Assembly (NCBI GenBank): GCA_964636505.1
Contig: CAZWRY010000012.1
Span: 1 to 27,234, forward strand
Origin: CAZSCF01 sp964636505
Lineage (GTDB): Bacteria; Patescibacteriota; Minisyncoccia; Moranbacterales; UBA2206
Length of the DNA stretch: 27,234 nt
Direction of reading: 5' to 3'
Shown piece by piece: positions 1 through 7,750 of the stretch (position 1 is the stretch's first letter; each line of letters begins with the position of its first letter). The position numbers and the translations under genes are program-made. Below the pieces are notes generated by a model. It had not been told where the DNA came from. It made no database searches and saw only the letters and a program-made list of their open reading frames with translations.

Positions 1-2
1 TT

Positions 3-1298
3 ATAAAAGCGGAAAAATTAAGCGTTATCCATAATCGAGGAAAATCGAACGAAGTTCGCTCTCTTGTTGATGCTGATTTGGAAATTTTCGAACAAGAATA
101 TGTAATTATCCATGGGCCTTCTGGTTGCGGCAAATCAACGCTGCTCTATTCAATGGCTGGCTTGCAAAATCCAACAGCCGGATCGATTTCTGTGGCTGGT
201 AAAGAAATTTTTGGCATGAATAAGAAGGAAAAATTGGAACTTCATCAGGACACAATCGGTATGATTTTTCAGGCTTTTTATCTCATTGACTCATTGAACG
301 TCATTGATAATGTTTGTTTACCAATGACTTTTAAGGGCAATGAGCTGAAAAAAAGGCGAGAAGAAGCCATGAAACTTTTGACTAGATTTAATATTGCCGA
401 ACAAGCTCATAAATTTCCTAACCAACTTTCTGGCGGACAAAAACAAAGAGTTGCCATTGCTCGATCACTTATTAACAATCCAAAGATAATCCTAGCTGAT
501 GAACCTGTAGGAAATTTGGACAGCGAATCATCAATGAATGTGATGAAAATCATCAAGGAGCTTAACGAAATTGATAAAAAAACCATTATTTTGGTGACGC
601 ATAATGATGAACATTTGTATTATGGCGATAGAATTATTGGTATGCGAGATGGTAAAATAATTAGCGAAGAGATTAGACGAGAAAAACGACCAATTGAAGC
701 TAAGGAAAGGGCGATGGCCGAAAGTGGCAAGGAAATTTCACAAGAACTCAAGGTTTTAATGAGAGCTTTCAGCAATCTGACACCTAATCAGTTGGGTACA
801 CTCTTGGTTCCCTATAAATCCAGACAACTGCTTACCCACGTTCTCTCTGAATTAACAGAAGAACAAATGAATTTAACGGATAATTTTTTGAAAAATTTAT
901 TACTTAATGATATTGATGCAGCTACCTTGCAAGCCAATTTGGATAAAAGCATTGAAAAAGGTGGAGCTAATTGGGACAAGAGAAAGGCCGTTTCTTTTTC
1001 GGGAAGAGTAAAGGAAATTATTAATCAATCTGAGATTATCAAGAAAGAACCTGAAAAAGCATCAAAGGCGTTAGCCGAATATCTGAATGGATTTTTTGCT
1101 CTTGGCCTAGATTTAGAGATGAAAAAACGCTTAGTTGCATTTTTGGATCTGAGAATTAAAAACCAAATAGATTATCTGGAACTCAGAAAAAGAATGAACA
1201 CTTCTAGACTTGTGGGAGGGCTAGGAATTTATAAAAATACCGTAGAAAAAATTGCTAGAGAAATAGAAATAATTATGTTATTAGTGTATATTGCATAA
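3..1298 (+). CDS. ABC transporter ATP-binding protein, MacB/LolD type, with long C-terminal extension (5' partial)
   Basis: This is the ATPase of a MacB-like ABC system that powers the permease encoded next to it. The frame is open to the left edge (codons from nt 3), and the residues before the first in-frame TTG (78) already form the usual beta-strand of the family (IKAEKLSVIHNRGKS), so the true start lies outside the window. Visible motifs are Walker A GPSGCGKST (about nt 114-140), the Q-loop FQAF, the signature LSGGQKQR (about nt 426-449), Walker B ILADEP (about nt 490-507) and the H-loop VTHN (about nt 595-606). The core ends near nt 700. About 195 further residues follow, rich in helix-forming residues, which ordinary LolD/MacB ATPases lack and which I cannot assign. 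The stop abuts the permease start (TAA-ATG), so the two are translationally coupled. The substrate is unknown. Confidence 0.93.
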   Translation: MKAEKLSVIHNRGKSNEVRSLVDADLEIFEQEYVIIHGPSGCGKSTLLYSMAGLQNPTAGSISVAGKEIFGMNKKEKLELHQDTIGMIFQAFYLIDSLNVIDNVCLPMTFKGNELKKRREEAMKLLTRFNIAEQAHKFPNQLSGGQKQRVAIARSLINNPKIILADEPVGNLDSESSMNVMKIIKELNEIDKKTIILVTHNDEHLYYGDRIIGMRDGKIISEEIRREKRPIEAKERAMAESGKEISQELKVLMRAFSNLTPNQLGTLLVPYKSRQLLTHVLSELTEEQMNLTDNFLKNLLLNDIDAATLQANLDKSIEKGGANWDKRKAVSFSGRVKEIINQSEIIKKEPEKASKALAEYLNGFFALGLDLEMKKRLVAFLDLRIKNQIDYLELRKRMNTSRLVGGLGIYKNTVEKIAREIEIIMLLVYIA

Positions 1299-2510
1299 AT
1301 GAAGTTCTACGATTTATTAAAATTATCGACCAGAATGTTTAAGGCGAGAACCTCTCGAACACTTTTAACTGTTATGGGTATGGGTGTGGGTATTGGGGCC
1401 ATCCTCTTTCTTGTTTCTCTGGGGTATGGACTTCAAAAAACTCTTTTGGAAAAAATTACTACTTCTGATTCTTTGCTGACATTGGATGTGGCTGAATCAA
1501 AATCAGTAGCGGTTAGCCTTGATAAATCAGCTGTGGATGAAATTCAAAAAATGGAAGGAGTATCTGAAGTCAGTAAATCATTTAGCCTGTCATCTCAAGG
1601 CCAGATGAATAATCTGTCAGCTGATCTCATTTCAGTTGGAATTGATCCGACATTTCTTCGCCTGGGTGGAATAAAAGTAGAAAAAGGAGAAATTTTGAGT
1701 GATGAAAAAATAGACAATATTATCATCACCTCTTCAGTGGCGCAAATTTTTGGAAGTGATGTTGATTCTGTTTTAGGTCAGGAAATAAATATTTCATTTT
1801 TTGTACCAAGCGCTCAGTCTGAGGAAGCAGAAGATGGCTTGCAAGAAAAAGCGCAGGAATTTAGTTCCAGTAAGGCCTATAGAATAGGCGGTGTCATCGA
1901 AGGTGAGGAGAGTCTGGTATATATTAACTATAAATCACTGGAAAATATTGAGGTACAAAAATATGACAAAGTAAAAGTAAAGTGTGCTTCTAATAGTGAA
2001 ATGAACGATATTCGCGACAAAATAATGGAAAAAGGTTTTATAGTTTCATCTCTTTCGGATACTGTTGATCAGGCCAACCAGGTTTTCAGTATAATTCAAA
2101 TCATTTTGATGTGTTTTGGTATTATAGCCTTAATAGTTAGTGCTATTGGAATGTTTAATACAATGACCATTGCCCTTTTGGAAAGAACCAACGAAATTGG
2201 AATTATGAAATCAATTGGGGCTTCCAATCGATCAATTTCTTGGATGTTCATTATGGAATCAACTATCATGGGATTTTTGGGCGGCTTGAGTGGAGTGGTA
2301 ATTGGCTTTTTAGGTGGTAGAATATTCAACTTTTTGATAAATATGGTAGCTGCACGTTTAGGTGGACAACCCGTAGATTTATTTTATAGTCCTGCTTGGT
2401 TTGTGATACTTATTATTGTTTTTGCCGGATTTGTTGGTCTTTTGACGGGTGCAATTCCAGCGAAACGGGCCAGTAAAATTGATCCATTGGATGCCTTACA
2501 ATATAAATAA
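1299..2510 (+). CDS. MacB/FtsX-type ABC transporter permease
   Basis: This is the membrane partner of the preceding ATPase, 403 residues, starting directly after its stop codon. The architecture is MacB-like: a short cytoplasmic N-terminus ending in SRTLLTVMGMGVG, a first membrane helix at about residues 18-43, a large extracytoplasmic domain to about residue 260 (MacB periplasmic core type), then three C-terminal membrane helices (about 262-290, 310-350 and 365-395) that carry the FtsX signature (ALLERTNEIGIMKSIGAS, then PAKRASKIDPLDAL at the end). Family members act mechanically on lipoproteins, peptides or antibiotics rather than by classical substrate passage, and nothing here identifies the cargo. 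A terminator hairpin follows the stop codon closely, so the operon ends here. Confidence 0.93.
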   Translation: MKFYDLLKLSTRMFKARTSRTLLTVMGMGVGIGAILFLVSLGYGLQKTLLEKITTSDSLLTLDVAESKSVAVSLDKSAVDEIQKMEGVSEVSKSFSLSSQGQMNNLSADLISVGIDPTFLRLGGIKVEKGEILSDEKIDNIIITSSVAQIFGSDVDSVLGQEINISFFVPSAQSEEAEDGLQEKAQEFSSSKAYRIGGVIEGEESLVYINYKSLENIEVQKYDKVKVKCASNSEMNDIRDKIMEKGFIVSSLSDTVDQANQVFSIIQIILMCFGIIALIVSAIGMFNTMTIALLERTNEIGIMKSIGASNRSISWMFIMESTIMGFLGGLSGVVIGFLGGRIFNFLINMVAARLGGQPVDLFYSPAWFVILIIVFAGFVGLLTGAIPAKRASKIDPLDALQYK

Positions 2511-2514
2511 AAAG

Positions 2515-2542
2515 AACCCCGATTTATTCGGAGTTTTTTCTT
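2515..2542 (+). terminator. Rho-independent terminator of the ABC transporter operon
   Basis: AACCCCGA (2515-2522) pairs with TCGGAGTT (2527/8-2535) with one C/A mismatch around a TTTAT loop and is followed by a run of T. It sits 5 nt after the permease stop. Confidence 0.7.
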
Positions 2543-2618
2543 GTCCCGCACTAATTTTGCATTAGCACCCAGGGTGCTGTTTTTGGCCAAAGGCCAATAT
2601 GTAAAGTTAGTGCGGGAT
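2543..2618 (+). other. Structured three-way-junction element, unknown function
   Basis: The 76-nt segment folds almost completely. The basal stem pairs 2543-2562 with 2599-2618; 11 of the pairs are a perfect inverted repeat (TCCCGCACTAA with TTAGTGCGGGA), continued inward by eight more with two G-U pairs. The apex carries two perfect 6-bp hairpins, AGCACC-cag-GGTGCT (2564-2578) and TTGGCC-aaa-GGCCAA (2583-2597), separated by GTTTT. The G-U pairs favour RNA read on the plus strand. It lies between the terminator of the ABC operon and the predicted leuS promoter, whose -35 box begins at its last base, so it is probably not part of the leuS mRNA. It resembles no family I can name. It could be a small RNA, a 3'-end structure or a short non-autonomous repeat. 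Confidence 0.6.
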
Positions 2619-2646
2619 TGAAAAAAAAGCCGTTTTGGGCTAGGAT
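2618..2646 (+). promoter_or_regulatory. Predicted leuS promoter
   Basis: TTGAAA (2618-2623), a 17-nt spacer and TAGGAT (2641-2646). The expected transcription start (about 2653) is only a few bases before the ATG at 2656, so the mRNA would be nearly leaderless. Confidence 0.5.
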
Positions 2647-2655
2647 AAAGATATT

Positions 2656-5076
2656 ATGGATAAATACGACCACAAAAAAATTGAAGGGAAATGGCAAACA
2701 TATTGGACAGAAAAAGAACTGTACAAAACTTTTGATGATCAGGATAAACCCAAGTTCTATGTCTTGGATATGTTCCCATATATTTCTGGTTCGGGAATTC
2801 ATGTCGGACATCCAAAGGGGTATATTGCTACAGATGTTGTCTCAAGATATAAAATGCTCAAGGGTTTCAACGTACTTCATCCGATGGGATGGGATGCTTT
2901 TGGGCTTCCGGCAGAAAATTATGCTATTAAGAATAAAATAAACCCAAATATTTTTGTAAAAGAACATATTAATAAATTCAGGGAGCAACTTAAAATATTC
3001 GGTTTTACATATGATTGGGATAGGGAAATAAGCACAACTGATCCGGAATACTATAAATGGACACAATGGATATTTTTGAAAATGTTTGAAAAAGGTTTGG
3101 CTTTTGAATCAGAAGAGCCGGTCAATTGGTGCCCGAGCTGCAAAACAGTTCTAGCTAATGAAGACTTGGAGGGCGGACTTTGTGAAAGATGCGGCACCCA
3201 GGTAATTCAAAAAAAACTTAGGCAATGGGTTTTAAAAATGACTGATTATGCCGATAGACTTCTTTATGATTTAGATAAAGAAGATTTGGATTGGGAAGGG
3301 CTTATCAAAGAACAGCAACGAAACTGGATTGGACGATCTGAAGGCGTGGAGTTTGAAATGAAAATAGTTGGCAGTGGAGAAAAAATAGAAGTTTATACTA
3401 CCCGAGTGGATACTGTATTTGGTATGACCTATGCTGTCGTAGCGCCAGAGCATAAAATAATAGAAAGATTAAAAGACAAAATAGAAAATTATGATGTTGT
3501 AGAAAAATACCTTATTCAAGCCCAAAATAAGACTAATTTGGAGCGCACGGATTTACAAAAGGAAAAAACTGGAGTTGAGCTCAAGGGGATAAAAGTCATA
3601 AATCCATTTACCGGAGAAGAAATCCCATTGTTTGTAGCAGATTATGTTTTGGGATTTTATGGTACTGGCGCAGTTATGGCCGTGCCCGCGCATGATGAAA
3701 GGGATTTTGATTTTGCGAAGAAAAATAATCTGCCTATAGTTGAAGTTATAAAAAGCGATGATAGAAAATCTTCTGTTGAAGAAAAGGCTTATACTGAAGA
3801 CGGATTTTTAATAAATTCAAAAGGATACGATGACCTGACATCCGAAGAAGTTCGCGAAAAAATGGCCGCTTGGCTGGAAAAAGAAAAAATTGGAAAGAAA
3901 AAAATAAATTACAAAATGCGTGATTGGGTTTTTTCCAGACAGCGTTATTGGGGTGAGCCAATCCCAATTATCCATTGTGAAAAATGTGGAGCAGTTGGAG
4001 TTCCGGAAAAAGATTTGCCCCTAAGGCTCCCGGAAGTGGCAAGCTACGAACCGACAGGTACGGGAGAATCCCCACTGGCTAATATTCCAGAGTGGGTGAA
4101 CACAACTTGTCCAAGATGCGGTGGCTCGGCCAAAAGAGAAACAAACACGATGCCGCAATGGGCAGGATCTTGCTGGTATTATCTGCGCTTTATTGATCCA
4201 AAAAACGAGGAAGCTTTAATTGATAAAAATAAAGAAAAATATTGGATGCCAGTTGATCTTTATGTCGGCGGAGCAGAACATGCTACACGTCATCTTTTAT
4301 ATGCTCGTTTCTGGCATAAGTTTTTGTATGATATTGGAGTTGTTTCAACTTCCGAGCCATTCAAAAAACTTGTTCATGTTGGACTTATCAATGCAGAAGA
4401 TGGAAGAAAAATGAGTAAGCGCTGGGGCAATGTTATTAATCCAGATGATATTATCAATGAATTTGGAGCCGATTCAATCCGTTTATATGAAATGTTTATG
4501 GGTCCATTTACTCAAAACATTGCCTGGAGCACCAATGGAGTGATTGGTGTAAGAAGATTTTTAGAAAAAATATGGAAATTGGCATCGGTAATCGGTAATC
4601 AGGAGATAAAGAACAATAAAATACAAACCTTACTTCATAAGACGATCAAGAAAGTTACGGAAGATATTGAAAATTTCAGATTTAATACGGCTATTTCACA
4701 GCTAATGATTTTAGTTAATGCATTTGAAAAAGAGCAAAGTATTTCTCCGTCTCAAATTTCAATTCTTTGTCTGCTACTTAGTCCTTTTGCTCCGCACATT
4801 GCCGAGGAATTGTGGTCTAAGCTAGGAAATACAGAGTCAATATGCAAAGAAAAATGGCCAGTGGCTGAAGAAAAATACTTAGTTGACGAGGAAGTGGAAA
4901 TGGTGGTACAAATTAATGGTAAAATTCGTGGCCGATTTATGGTGGCGGCAGATATTTCTGAAGAAGAAGCTAAAAAGTTAGCTTTGTCTGACGCCAATAT
5001 TCAAAAATGGTTTGAGGGCAAAGAACCTAAAAAAGTAATTTTTGTTCAATGTCGGCTTTTGAGTATTGTAATTTAA
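2656..5076 (+). CDS. leuS: Leucine--tRNA ligase
   Basis: Cytoplasmic class I aminoacyl-tRNA synthetase that charges tRNA-Leu, 806 residues, the size of the Bacillus enzyme. The HIGH motif reads HVGH (residues 49-52). A zinc-binding CxxC pair follows (CPSC...CERC), then the CP1 editing domain with YTTRVDT (247-253) and AHDERDFDFA, a second zinc pair (CEKC...CPRC), and the KMSKS loop in the form KMSKR (585-589). The C-terminus has the anticodon-binding domain and the LeuRS tail (QINGKIRGRF). Two departures from common sequence are visible: Val in place of Pro in the editing TTRPDT motif, and Arg for the final Ser of KMSKS. Both are conservative enough to leave the assignment safe. A 7-nt tandem repeat (ATCGGTA, 4584-4597) sits in a linker. 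No SD is visible; the start is set by homology and the promoter position. Confidence 0.98.
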   Translation: MDKYDHKKIEGKWQTYWTEKELYKTFDDQDKPKFYVLDMFPYISGSGIHVGHPKGYIATDVVSRYKMLKGFNVLHPMGWDAFGLPAENYAIKNKINPNIFVKEHINKFREQLKIFGFTYDWDREISTTDPEYYKWTQWIFLKMFEKGLAFESEEPVNWCPSCKTVLANEDLEGGLCERCGTQVIQKKLRQWVLKMTDYADRLLYDLDKEDLDWEGLIKEQQRNWIGRSEGVEFEMKIVGSGEKIEVYTTRVDTVFGMTYAVVAPEHKIIERLKDKIENYDVVEKYLIQAQNKTNLERTDLQKEKTGVELKGIKVINPFTGEEIPLFVADYVLGFYGTGAVMAVPAHDERDFDFAKKNNLPIVEVIKSDDRKSSVEEKAYTEDGFLINSKGYDDLTSEEVREKMAAWLEKEKIGKKKINYKMRDWVFSRQRYWGEPIPIIHCEKCGAVGVPEKDLPLRLPEVASYEPTGTGESPLANIPEWVNTTCPRCGGSAKRETNTMPQWAGSCWYYLRFIDPKNEEALIDKNKEKYWMPVDLYVGGAEHATRHLLYARFWHKFLYDIGVVSTSEPFKKLVHVGLINAEDGRKMSKRWGNVINPDDIINEFGADSIRLYEMFMGPFTQNIAWSTNGVIGVRRFLEKIWKLASVIGNQEIKNNKIQTLLHKTIKKVTEDIENFRFNTAISQLMILVNAFEKEQSISPSQISILCLLLSPFAPHIAEELWSKLGNTESICKEKWPVAEEKYLVDEEVEMVVQINGKIRGRFMVAADISEEEAKKLALSDANIQKWFEGKEPKKVIFVQCRLLSIVI

Positions 5077-5122
5077 ATAGCCAAAATAGTGAAGGCAACT
5101 TTGTCCCGTTAAATTTTCATAT

Positions 5123-5196
5123 CGGAGCGTGGTATAGTGGTATTACGCATGATTCGGGTTCATGTAATCCGAGTTCGATTCTCGGCGCTCCGACCA
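5123..5196 (+). tRNA. tRNA-Pro (anticodon CGG)
   Basis: Acceptor stem CGGAGCG/CGCTCCG with discriminator A and encoded CCA (5194-5196), a short D arm (3 pairs), anticodon stem CATGA/TCATG with loop TTCGGGT giving anticodon CGG at 5155-5157, and T arm CCGAG-TTCGATT-CTCGG. The C1-G72 pair and A73 are proline identity features. It lies 46 nt after leuS and 11 nt before the next gene. Confidence 0.95.
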
Positions 5197-5207
5197 ATAA
5201 AAAATTT

Positions 5208-5717
5208 ATGGATGTATTTTCACATGGTCTTTGGGGAGGAGTAGCCTTAGGCAGAAAAGAGCGCAGTTATTTTTGGTGGGCTTTTTTTATTTCTATTTTT
5301 CCGGACGCAGCCTCTTTTGGCGTTTTGATGGTGGCTAGAATTTTTGGGTTATCCAAAAATTCGGGAATGGCAGAAAATCACATGGACATATCGCAAATTC
5401 CCAATTTTGTAAACTGGTTATATAACATTACTCACAGCTTAATAATTTTTGCTCTGGTTTTTTTTATCATCTGGATTTTATTTAAAAAAACCTTCTGGCC
5501 GCTTTTGGCTTGGGGAATACATATCCTGATTGACATCCCGTCTCATTCCTTGGCTTTTTTTCCAACGCCTTTTTTGTGGCCAGTATCTGATTTTAAAATA
5601 AATGGTATCAGTTGGGGTGAACCAATAATTTTTATTCCTAATTTATTTCTCTTATTTATGGCGTATTCCATCTGGGGGTTTGTTTATTGGCAAAATAAAA
5701 AGAAAAAAGATAAATAA
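5208..5717 (+). CDS. Membrane protein, DUF457/YdjM-type putative metal-dependent hydrolase
   Basis: A 169-residue integral membrane protein with about four hydrophobic helices. Conserved polar landmarks are FSHGLWGG at the N-terminus, FPDAASFG, YNITHSLIIF, and DIPSHSLAF followed by FLWPVSDFKINGISW. This arrangement (N-terminal SH, a THSL motif, and a D-xx-SH motif before a P-x-LWP segment) is that of the YdjM/DUF457 family of inner-membrane proteins annotated as LexA-regulated or metal-dependent hydrolases, whose biochemical activity is poorly known. The frame is open upstream to 5049, but that part reads through the tRNA-Pro gene; the ATG at 5208, just after the tRNA, is the sensible start. 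It is probably cotranscribed with the small gene 16 nt downstream. Confidence 0.75.
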   Translation: MDVFSHGLWGGVALGRKERSYFWWAFFISIFPDAASFGVLMVARIFGLSKNSGMAENHMDISQIPNFVNWLYNITHSLIIFALVFFIIWILFKKTFWPLLAWGIHILIDIPSHSLAFFPTPFLWPVSDFKINGISWGEPIIFIPNLFLLFMAYSIWGFVYWQNKKKKDK

Positions 5718-5733
5718 TTATTAAATAAAAAAA

Positions 5734-5964
5734 ATGAGCGAAAATTTTTTTGGCGATAGAATAGAATCGCCCAGCGGAAGAGTTGTGATAAGAAGGTCAG
5801 GGGAGAAGAAAAAACCAGAAGAAGAAATAAAGCCAGGGAAAGAATTGAAATCCGAAGAAATATTAAAAAAACTGCAGAAAGAAGCCGGAGAGTTTAAAAT
5901 TCAAAAGTCGCAAGATTTAACCGAAGAAAAAAAATTTACCAGGGAAAATATTTTCAAAGGCTAA
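5734..5964 (+). CDS. Small charged protein of unknown function
   Basis: A 76-residue, strongly hydrophilic protein rich in Lys and Glu, with no membrane segment and no recognised domain. The N-terminal part (ENFFGDRIESPSGRVVIRR) looks like a short ordered motif and the rest looks disordered or coiled coil. The C-terminus is FTRENIFKG. It starts 16 nt after the membrane protein and ends 17 nt before a strong hairpin terminator, which supports a real last gene of the transcript. Small proteins of this sort are common in Patescibacteria genomes, but I can give no function. Confidence 0.6.
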   Translation: MSENFFGDRIESPSGRVVIRRSGEKKKPEEEIKPGKELKSEEILKKLQKEAGEFKIQKSQDLTEEKKFTRENIFKG

Positions 5965-5981
5965 GTTTCTGAAAATATAAA

Positions 5982-6005
5982 AAAAGCGCTCAGAAGAGCG
6001 CTTTT
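5982..6005. terminator. Bidirectional terminator between convergent genes
   Basis: A perfect 10-bp stem AAAAGCGCTC/GAGCGCTTTT with loop AGAA. A and T flanks on both sides let it serve the plus-strand gene ending at 5964 and the minus-strand gene ending at 6025. Confidence 0.85.
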
Positions 6006-6024
6006 AAATATTAAGTCAAAAAAT

Positions 6025-6435
6025 TTAATTTCCTCTTTCCGCCCAAGAAGCGTTAATTTTTACTCCATCGGCGGTAAACTTGCAAACAAAAGTTCCATCG
6101 CCGTTATCTATAAACTCACACTCTTGGATTGCTTTTTTTGCCGCCTCATTACGGGCATTAATTATTTTTTTGGCTCGGTCTTGCTTCAGTTGTTCTATGC
6201 GATTTTTTAGAGCATCAGGGTTTACTTTATATTCTTGGGCGCTAGCTTCATCAATTATTCCGCCGACGGCCATGGCTCCTCCCATGACAAAAAGAGTTTT
6301 TCCCAAGCGACTTTTACGTAATTTTTCCATAAAGCTTGTCTTTTCTTCTTCTTTGTTGCCTTCTTGTTTTGGCTGTTCTATTTTGTCTGGCAAAGTTTCT
6401 GCCAGGGACGGTTTTTTTACTGGTGATTCAAACAT
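6025..6435 (-). CDS. Hypothetical single-pass/exported protein
   Basis: A 136-residue protein. Residues 1-45 are charged and Pro/Glu/Lys rich. A hydrophobic segment (TLFVMGGAMAVGGIID) follows, and then ASAQ, which resembles a signal-peptidase site. After that come a Lys/Arg-rich helical part and a C-terminal segment with two cysteines (QECEFIDNGDGTFVCKF). This suggests a membrane-anchored or secreted small domain, possibly with a disulfide. I do not recognise the family. It has its own extended -10 promoter just upstream and shares a bidirectional terminator with the plus-strand gene it faces. Confidence 0.65.
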   Translation of the reverse strand: MFESPVKKPSLAETLPDKIEQPKQEGNKEEEKTSFMEKLRKSRLGKTLFVMGGAMAVGGIIDEASAQEYKVNPDALKNRIEQLKQDRAKKIINARNEAAKKAIQECEFIDNGDGTFVCKFTADGVKINASWAERGN

Positions 6436-6461
6436 GTTTTTATTTAATTGCTTATGTTCTT

Positions 6462-6490
6462 ATTATACCAAAAAAGCAATTAAAAGTTAA
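6462..6490 (-). promoter_or_regulatory. Predicted promoter of the 6025-6435 gene
   Basis: On the minus strand: TTAACT (6485-6490), a 17-nt spacer, and TATAAT (6462-6467) preceded by TGG, an extended -10. The -35 box overlaps the mnmA stop codon, so this promoter lies at the end of the upstream gene. The leader is about 20 nt. Confidence 0.65.
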
Positions 6491-7575
6491 TTGACAATTA
6501 TCCCTCCTCCAAGAACTGTTTCGTTGGAATAAAAAACAATTGATTGTCCGGGCGTAACAGCCAGTTGCGGTTTTTTGAAATTAAGTGAGGCAGTTCGAGC
6601 TGATTTTTTGGAAAAAGTTGCTTCCATCAGAGGTGCGCCATAACGAATTTTGACTTGGATATTTTTTTTTGGGATGAATTTTAAGGGAATAATCCAATTA
6701 ATATCTTTAACTTTAACTTTATTGGAGTATAAATATTTTTTAGGCGCGGCAACTAGGACATTTTTTGCAGCGTCAATTTTAATAACATAATAAGGTTCCG
6801 CAAGCCCACCAAGACCCAAATTTCTTTGTCCGATAGTGTAAAAAGCAATGCCTCTGTGTTTGCCTAAGACTTTTCCTTTTGAGTCTACAATTTTCCCCGG
6901 GATTCCAGCGGGTAAAATGGTTGAATAATCTTTGCACTCAATAAAATTCTGGCTTTCTTTTTTTTGGGCATAATCCCGAAGGCCATTTTGACTGGCTATT
7001 TTTTTAGTTTCTTCTTTGGAAAATTTTCCCAGAGGAAAAATTATTTTAGCCAATTGTTTTTGGGTGAGGCGGTAGAGAAAATATGACTGATCTTTGCTTT
7101 TATCAATACCTCTTTTTAATAAAAATATTTTTTTCTTGTTATCAAAAATTTTATCAACATAATGTCCGGTGGCAAAATATTCAAAATCTATGCCGCTTTT
7201 CAAAGCTTTATCCAAAAGCAAGCCAAATTTCATTTTTGAATTACAAACAATGCAGGGATTGGGCGTTTTGCCAGTTGTATATTCTTTTTGAAAATATTTT
7301 ATGACTGTCTCTCGGTATTCCTTGGAAAGATCAATAACATAATGAGGAACTCCTATTTTTTTTGCAGCTTTTTGAGCCGAAAAGATATTCTGCTCGGCAT
7401 TAGGGCCAAAGCATCCCTTGCCAGAACCCTTGAATCTAAATTCATTGCGCCAAATTTTCATGGTCAATCCAACAACATCAAAACCTTGTTTTTTAAGCAG
7501 CAAGGCAGTCAGAGTTGAATCAACGCCACCACTCATGCCTACGGCAACTCTGATTTTTTTGGTAATTTTTGACAT
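6487..7575 (-). CDS. mnmA: tRNA-specific 2-thiouridylase MnmA (divergent clade)
   Basis: This enzyme activates C2 of wobble U34 with ATP and inserts sulfur, giving s2U34 in tRNA-Lys, -Glu and -Gln. The 362 residues show the PP-loop SGGVDS (15-20), the first catalytic Cys in TPNPCIVCN (Cys108), FATGHYVD, KDQSYFLYRL, and the C-terminal beta-barrel region (TIGQRNLGLGG). In the common form the second catalytic cysteine sits in a motif like STGICFI. Here the segment is ESQNFIECKDY, with Ile at the canonical position (212) and a Cys two residues later (214). The insertion GCFGPNAEQN replaces the usual CCS/CSA segment. It is probably a true thiolase of a divergent subgroup, though a changed sulfur relay is possible. 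Confidence 0.93.
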   Translation of the reverse strand: MSKITKKIRVAVGMSGGVDSTLTALLLKKQGFDVVGLTMKIWRNEFRFKGSGKGCFGPNAEQNIFSAQKAAKKIGVPHYVIDLSKEYRETVIKYFQKEYTTGKTPNPCIVCNSKMKFGLLLDKALKSGIDFEYFATGHYVDKIFDNKKKIFLLKRGIDKSKDQSYFLYRLTQKQLAKIIFPLGKFSKEETKKIASQNGLRDYAQKKESQNFIECKDYSTILPAGIPGKIVDSKGKVLGKHRGIAFYTIGQRNLGLGGLAEPYYVIKIDAAKNVLVAAPKKYLYSNKVKVKDINWIIPLKFIPKKNIQVKIRYGAPLMEATFSKKSARTASLNFKKPQLAVTPGQSIVFYSNETVLGGGIIVN

Positions 7576-7610
7576 ATTAAACTTAAAATTTAGTAAAATC
7601 TTTATTTTTC

Positions 7611-7639
7611 AGTATAGCGTTTTTTTACCAGTGTGTAAA
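7611..7639 (-). promoter_or_regulatory. Predicted mnmA promoter
   Basis: Minus strand TTTACA (7634-7639), 17-nt spacer, TATACT (7611-7616), about 29 nt of leader before the ATG at 7575. No SD is visible. Confidence 0.6.
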
Positions 7640-7651
7640 TCTCAGGAAAGA

Positions 7652-7704
7652 CTAAGCTAAAAGCTTAGATTAGACAAATATTGCGGAAATAAGCAAAATT
7701 TGCT
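7652..7704. repeat. Two short palindromes in the mnmA/nucleotidyltransferase divergent gap
   Basis: CTAAGCT-aaa-AGCTTAG (7652-7668) and AGCAAA-a-TTTGCT (7692-7704). They lie between the mnmA promoter and the plus-strand operon starting at 7751 and could be operator sites or weak hairpins. The rest of the 175-nt gap shows only a -10-like TAATAA at 7739-7744. Confidence 0.4.
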
Positions 7705-7750
7705 ACTTTAAAAGCAAGTTTAAAAGCCTAATAAAACTTAATAAAACCAT

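Noticed and set aside
78..80. TTG as the start of the ABC ATPase
   Set aside because: The frame is open to the left edge and the upstream residues match the usual N-terminal strand; the gene is cut by the window.
2543..2618. Integron attC site
   Set aside because: There is an inverted repeat and GTTAGTG, but the R'/R'' core patterns (GTTRRRY/RYYYAAC) do not fit and there is no cassette array.
2543..2655. T-box riboswitch for leuS
   Set aside because: AGGGTG occurs, but the full T-box sequence and an antiterminator are absent, and the predicted promoter lies downstream of the structure.
5049..5207. Longer version of the DUF457-like protein starting at 5049
   Set aside because: It would translate the end of leuS and the whole tRNA-Pro gene; the ATG at 5208 is just after the tRNA.
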